Assembly (NCBI GenBank): GCA_034440455.1
Contig: JAWXCB010000077.1
Location: 1 to 64,000 of the forward strand
Source: JAWXCB01 sp034440455
Lineage (GTDB): Bacteria > Bacteroidota > Bacteroidia > Chitinophagales > CAIOSU01
DNA: 64,000 bases
Reading direction: 5' to 3'
The translations under genes were made by a program, and so were the position numbers. Shown in pieces: positions 61,139-64,000 of the stretch. A model generated the notes under the pieces. The model searched no databases, had not been told where the DNA came from, and saw nothing but the letters and a program-made list of their open reading frames with translations. Position 1 is the first letter of the stretch; the number at the start of each line of letters is the position of its first letter.

Positions 61139-62830
61139 ATAAGTTTTCCATTCATACGAAGTATTGCCGGTTACATTTACTTCCCTCAGCGATAAGTCAA
61201 GCCCATGTATTTCGCGCAAGTAATTTTTTATTACCCTCATACGTTCTTCTTCCGAGACAATCAACACATCGCTATTTGCAGTATTCAGATAATTCCAAAA
61301 CGATGGGTACGAATAGATGTCGCATTTACACTCATTTTCTAAGTATCGTTTGTAATAGGGGAAAAATGGAATGATGTAGCCATCGGTAATATAGAATTTC
61401 TTGAAGGCTGAAAAATCAACCGGATGAAAGGGTTTGCAACTTAGAAAAAAATAATCTAATACGGAAGAATTAATGGCGAGAAAACGTCCGGAAGCAAGTT
61501 TCTTAATTTCTTCAAATTGCTGTTGCTTCATCTCTAAATCTTCCTTCAGCCGGACGCTTTCTTTTTTCAGATGGTAGATATGAACAAGAAACAAAATTCC
61601 ACAAGCGACTAATAGGGGATGAACCCTGCCCGAAAAATCAGGGCGCATATTTTTTACAAGCAATAATAGATGACAGAGGATAAACAATCCAATGTAAGGA
61701 ACCCAGGAGCGCTCGTTTACTTTATCTACATACGTTTGAACAAGAGTAAGCGCCCAATAAGAAACCACAAAAGCTGCGCAGAATAACCAGGTGGTTTTCT
61801 GTTTGCGAAAACTGTATTGACTCAGTAGCGCTGCGCTCAGCAGAATCACAACAAGCGCGAGATGCCAATATTGAAGCAATATGGCTTTTTGCTCGCGGGC
61901 TACGCGATTCCACTGACGGGCATCAGTAAAGATGAAATTTTCGGGCAGAATAAGCGAGCGAAGAAAAACCGGTGTCATCACGCGCGGATCAGAAAGCAGC
62001 ATTTGCGCTCCCATTTGATGCATTACGGTATCGCGATATGTTTTCATCCGCGCGAGCGGCACCATATTTCCCCGCGCGATAAACTGTTCTTCAATATCAG
62101 GTTCTACCTGCTTGTAAAATTCTGTGTTCGTTGCAGTTTTTATATCAATAGCTAAAAAGAGAGATTGACCGCCTACTACCAGCAGCGGGAAGAGGAAGAG
62201 CATTGCAGTATGTTTAATACGCTCGGTAAAAAGCAGCGAAAAAGGAATCATAAGTAGAAAACAAGCAAGAGCGGCTTCATTTCTGATAAATGTGCCAATA
62301 GCGAAAAACAAATTGAAGAGCAGAAACCACCCCCATCTTTTTTTTATGACGCCCCTGTCGTTAAAAAAAATCGTTAAGCCAACCAGCGAAGCGCCACAAA
62401 CCAGATATGCAACGCGGGTGTAAATAAGATGAATATGGTGGTCAGCAAACACCAGCACAAACATGCTTACCATTATTGCAATTCTTCTTGCAGTAGAAAT
62501 TTTTTGGGGCAGCAATACGCTTATAGCCTGCATGGACAGCACACTCGCCAGGAGCATCCATAAATTTTCCAGCCACGACATCCATTCTATTCCCGGAAAG
62601 TTTTCGTAGAGCAGGGAATAGAACTGCGAAATCACAAGGTTGCCTGAAAAATAAACGGAACGAAATGGCATGCCGGGAGTGAGACTTCCGCTGATAAAGC
62701 CAATATTCAGCCCTTCATATTCTACATAGTAGAAACCAAAGAAAAAGTAAGTGAAAATAAAACAGAGCAGCGTGATAAGTAAGGGTAAACGAAAATCAAA
62801 TTGGCGTTCGGGCACATTCATTAACGACAT
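61124..62830 (-). CDS. Large polytopic membrane protein, unknown function
   Basis: A 568-residue protein. About 11 hydrophobic helices occupy residues 15-430 (PLLITLLCFIFTYFFFGFYY, LWMLLASVLSMQAISVLL, AIMVSMFVLVF, WFLLFNLFFAIGTFI and others), followed by a soluble C-terminal domain of about 140 residues. The topology resembles GT-C glycosyltransferases, but I see no conserved acidic loop motif that would prove it. The 3' end overlaps the cytochrome gene on the other strand by 15 bases. Confidence 0.55.
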   Translation of the reverse strand: MSLMNVPERQFDFRLPLLITLLCFIFTYFFFGFYYVEYEGLNIGFISGSLTPGMPFRSVYFSGNLVISQFYSLLYENFPGIEWMSWLENLWMLLASVLSMQAISVLLPQKISTARRIAIMVSMFVLVFADHHIHLIYTRVAYLVCGASLVGLTIFFNDRGVIKKRWGWFLLFNLFFAIGTFIRNEAALACFLLMIPFSLLFTERIKHTAMLFLFPLLVVGGQSLFLAIDIKTATNTEFYKQVEPDIEEQFIARGNMVPLARMKTYRDTVMHQMGAQMLLSDPRVMTPVFLRSLILPENFIFTDARQWNRVAREQKAILLQYWHLALVVILLSAALLSQYSFRKQKTTWLFCAAFVVSYWALTLVQTYVDKVNERSWVPYIGLFILCHLLLLVKNMRPDFSGRVHPLLVACGILFLVHIYHLKKESVRLKEDLEMKQQQFEEIKKLASGRFLAINSSVLDYFFLSCKPFHPVDFSAFKKFYITDGYIIPFFPYYKRYLENECKCDIYSYPSFWNYLNTANSDVLIVSEEERMRVIKNYLREIHGLDLSLREVNVTGNTSYEWKTYLLNR

Positions 62831-62877
62831 GCTTTCAGGAGAATTTGCTTTCCAAGATACGGTTTACTTTGGAGCGA

Positions 62878-64000
62878 CTATTTAAACAAATCCAAAATGG
62901 GATATGGTGAAAGCATCGCGGCAGACAATTCAGCATCTGGTATGCCGAACCAGCCTTTCAGCACAGACGCATAGACCGAGCGAAAGTCATGTTGCAAAGG
63001 CAAATTATCGCTCACTTCTGCCTTTGCGGGTAGAATCGGATTTGAGCCGATAATTCCCCCTTTCAACCCGGAGCCGAATAAGAACATCGGACCTGTGGAG
63101 CCGTGGTCGGTGCCATAGCTGGCATTTGATTTAATCCTTCTGCCAAATTCTGAAATCGTCATGCCTAATACTTTATCCTGCGTGCCCATTAATTGCAGGT
63201 CATCTTCAAAAGCTGCAATCGCCTCGGAAAGCTTTGACAATAATTGAGCGTGAACTCCCTGTGTTGCGTCTGAAGAATACACCTGCCCGTTATGCAAATC
63301 AAAACCATTTAGATTAACCATGTAAATTTTTGTTTTCAATCCTCCTCCAATTAACTGCGCAACTATTTTCAATTGGTCAGCAAGAAGATTCCTGCCGGTT
63401 TCGGGATAGCGTTTTGATAAATTTTGCTGCGCCTGGGCTGCCGCTTTGATTACCGAAATGTACTGATGGGTTTCATTCGCAGTTGACCTTACAAAAAATA
63501 ATTCCCTGCCTGCCGGTGTGGCGGGCGCAATGCCATAGTTTCCAAGCACTAAATCATAAAAAAAAGATGTGGAGGTAATCGCCATGCCTAAACCTACAGT
63601 ATGTCCCTGCAATGCGGTTGATAATACAGAGCCGACTTGTATTGCCGGTGGGTCAGGCAAATCATTATTCGGATAGCCGACAGGATAGTTTGGATATTTC
63701 TGGTCGAGGAATCTGCCTGCCCAGCCCGAACTAAGCACGGTAGATGCTCCTGAGCCGGTCAGCCAAATATCCGTAGCCCGAAAGTGCGAAAAATCAGGAT
63801 TGGGATAACCAACTCCTTGAATTACGGAGAGTGAATTGCTGTTATACATTTTTTGCAATTCGACTAAGGAAGGATGAAAGCCGGTGACATCTGAATTATT
63901 TAAACAAAGCACCCGATTTTCCGGTATCAGGATATTTTTCCGCGCATTGGCAAGATGTGCATATTGGTCTAAAGGGATAACTGTATTCAGCCCGTCATTT
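62878..64000 (-). CDS. DUF1501 family protein, truncated by the window edge
   Basis: The frame runs from the stop at 62878 to the end of the window. The visible part, NDGLNTVIPLDQYAHLANAR, IQGVGYPNPDFSHFRATDIW, NGFDLHNGQ and MTISEFGRRIKSNASYGTDH, then GSTGPMFLFG, is that of DUF1501 proteins, sulfatase-like exported proteins with Asp/His metal ligands, usually encoded beside DUF1800 proteins. The N-terminus lies outside. The GTG at 63910-63912 is internal and not a likely start. Enzymatic role is unproven. Confidence 0.8.
   Translation of the reverse strand, partial: NDGLNTVIPLDQYAHLANARKNILIPENRVLCLNNSDVTGFHPSLVELQKMYNSNSLSVIQGVGYPNPDFSHFRATDIWLTGSGASTVLSSGWAGRFLDQKYPNYPVGYPNNDLPDPPAIQVGSVLSTALQGHTVGLGMAITSTSFFYDLVLGNYGIAPATPAGRELFFVRSTANETHQYISVIKAAAQAQQNLSKRYPETGRNLLADQLKIVAQLIGGGLKTKIYMVNLNGFDLHNGQVYSSDATQGVHAQLLSKLSEAIAAFEDDLQLMGTQDKVLGMTISEFGRRIKSNASYGTDHGSTGPMFLFGSGLKGGIIGSNPILPAKAEVSDNLPLQHDFRSVYASVLKGWFGIPDAELSAAMLSPYPILDLFK

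Overview
The window comes from a Bacteroidota genome. The evidence is two secreted proteins with type IX secretion (T9SS) C-terminal sorting domains, Bacteroidota-type promoters (TAnnTTTG at -7), a split 5'-nucleotidase, Sus-free but lipoprotein-rich metal genes, and moderately AT-rich coding sequence. The presence of sucA, sucB, lpdA, dnaA, rlmD and tRNAs shows that it is chromosomal. No contig-internal integrase, phage or CRISPR locus was seen.

Layout. 1-4.7 kb: end of a DtxR-type regulator, an SDR oxidoreductase, a TraB/GumN protein, lpdA and a small nucleotidyltransferase pair. 4.7-25.4 kb: a metal and redox block with an AraC-type regulator, two paralogous HMA-plus-membrane proteins, a beta-propeller lipoprotein, a methyltransferase, a CusCBA-like RND efflux system (cusA split in two, its 5' end present three times around two T9SS cargo genes), a 20-haem cytochrome with a membrane cytochrome-like protein and a ferredoxin-flavoprotein, and a rubrerythrin-VIT1 iron transporter. 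This block is bounded by the real 3' end of sucB and a second, diverged copy of the last about 83 bp of sucB, as if a 20.6 kb island had entered between sucB and lpdA.

25.4-35.7 kb: sucB and sucA, separated by glycosyltransferases, a repeat-rich lipoprotein, a membrane protein and an ankyrin-like gene broken by an amber codon. 35.8-43.6 kb: a decayed RelE-type toxin with intact antitoxin, rlmD, a STAS/anti-sigma pair, a VapC remnant, an IscA/SufA-type protein, a two-gene 5'-nucleotidase, dnaA, tRNA-Ser(GCT) and tRNA-Pro(TGG).

43.9-59.8 kb is the most striking part: twelve paralogous PhyH-type Fe(II)/2-oxoglutarate oxygenase genes (fourteen domains, two genes being double-domain fusions) plus one unrelated 2OG oxygenase, arranged in two convergent operons and bracketed or interrupted by an ABC-2 permease and a Wzt-like ATPase. 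Nearly every domain keeps the HxD, distal His and Arg residues, so this looks like a working multi-oxygenase tailoring system tied to ABC export of a glycan or lipid-linked product. The substrate is not deducible from sequence. The window ends with a pentahaem cytochrome, a large membrane protein and a partial DUF1501 protein.
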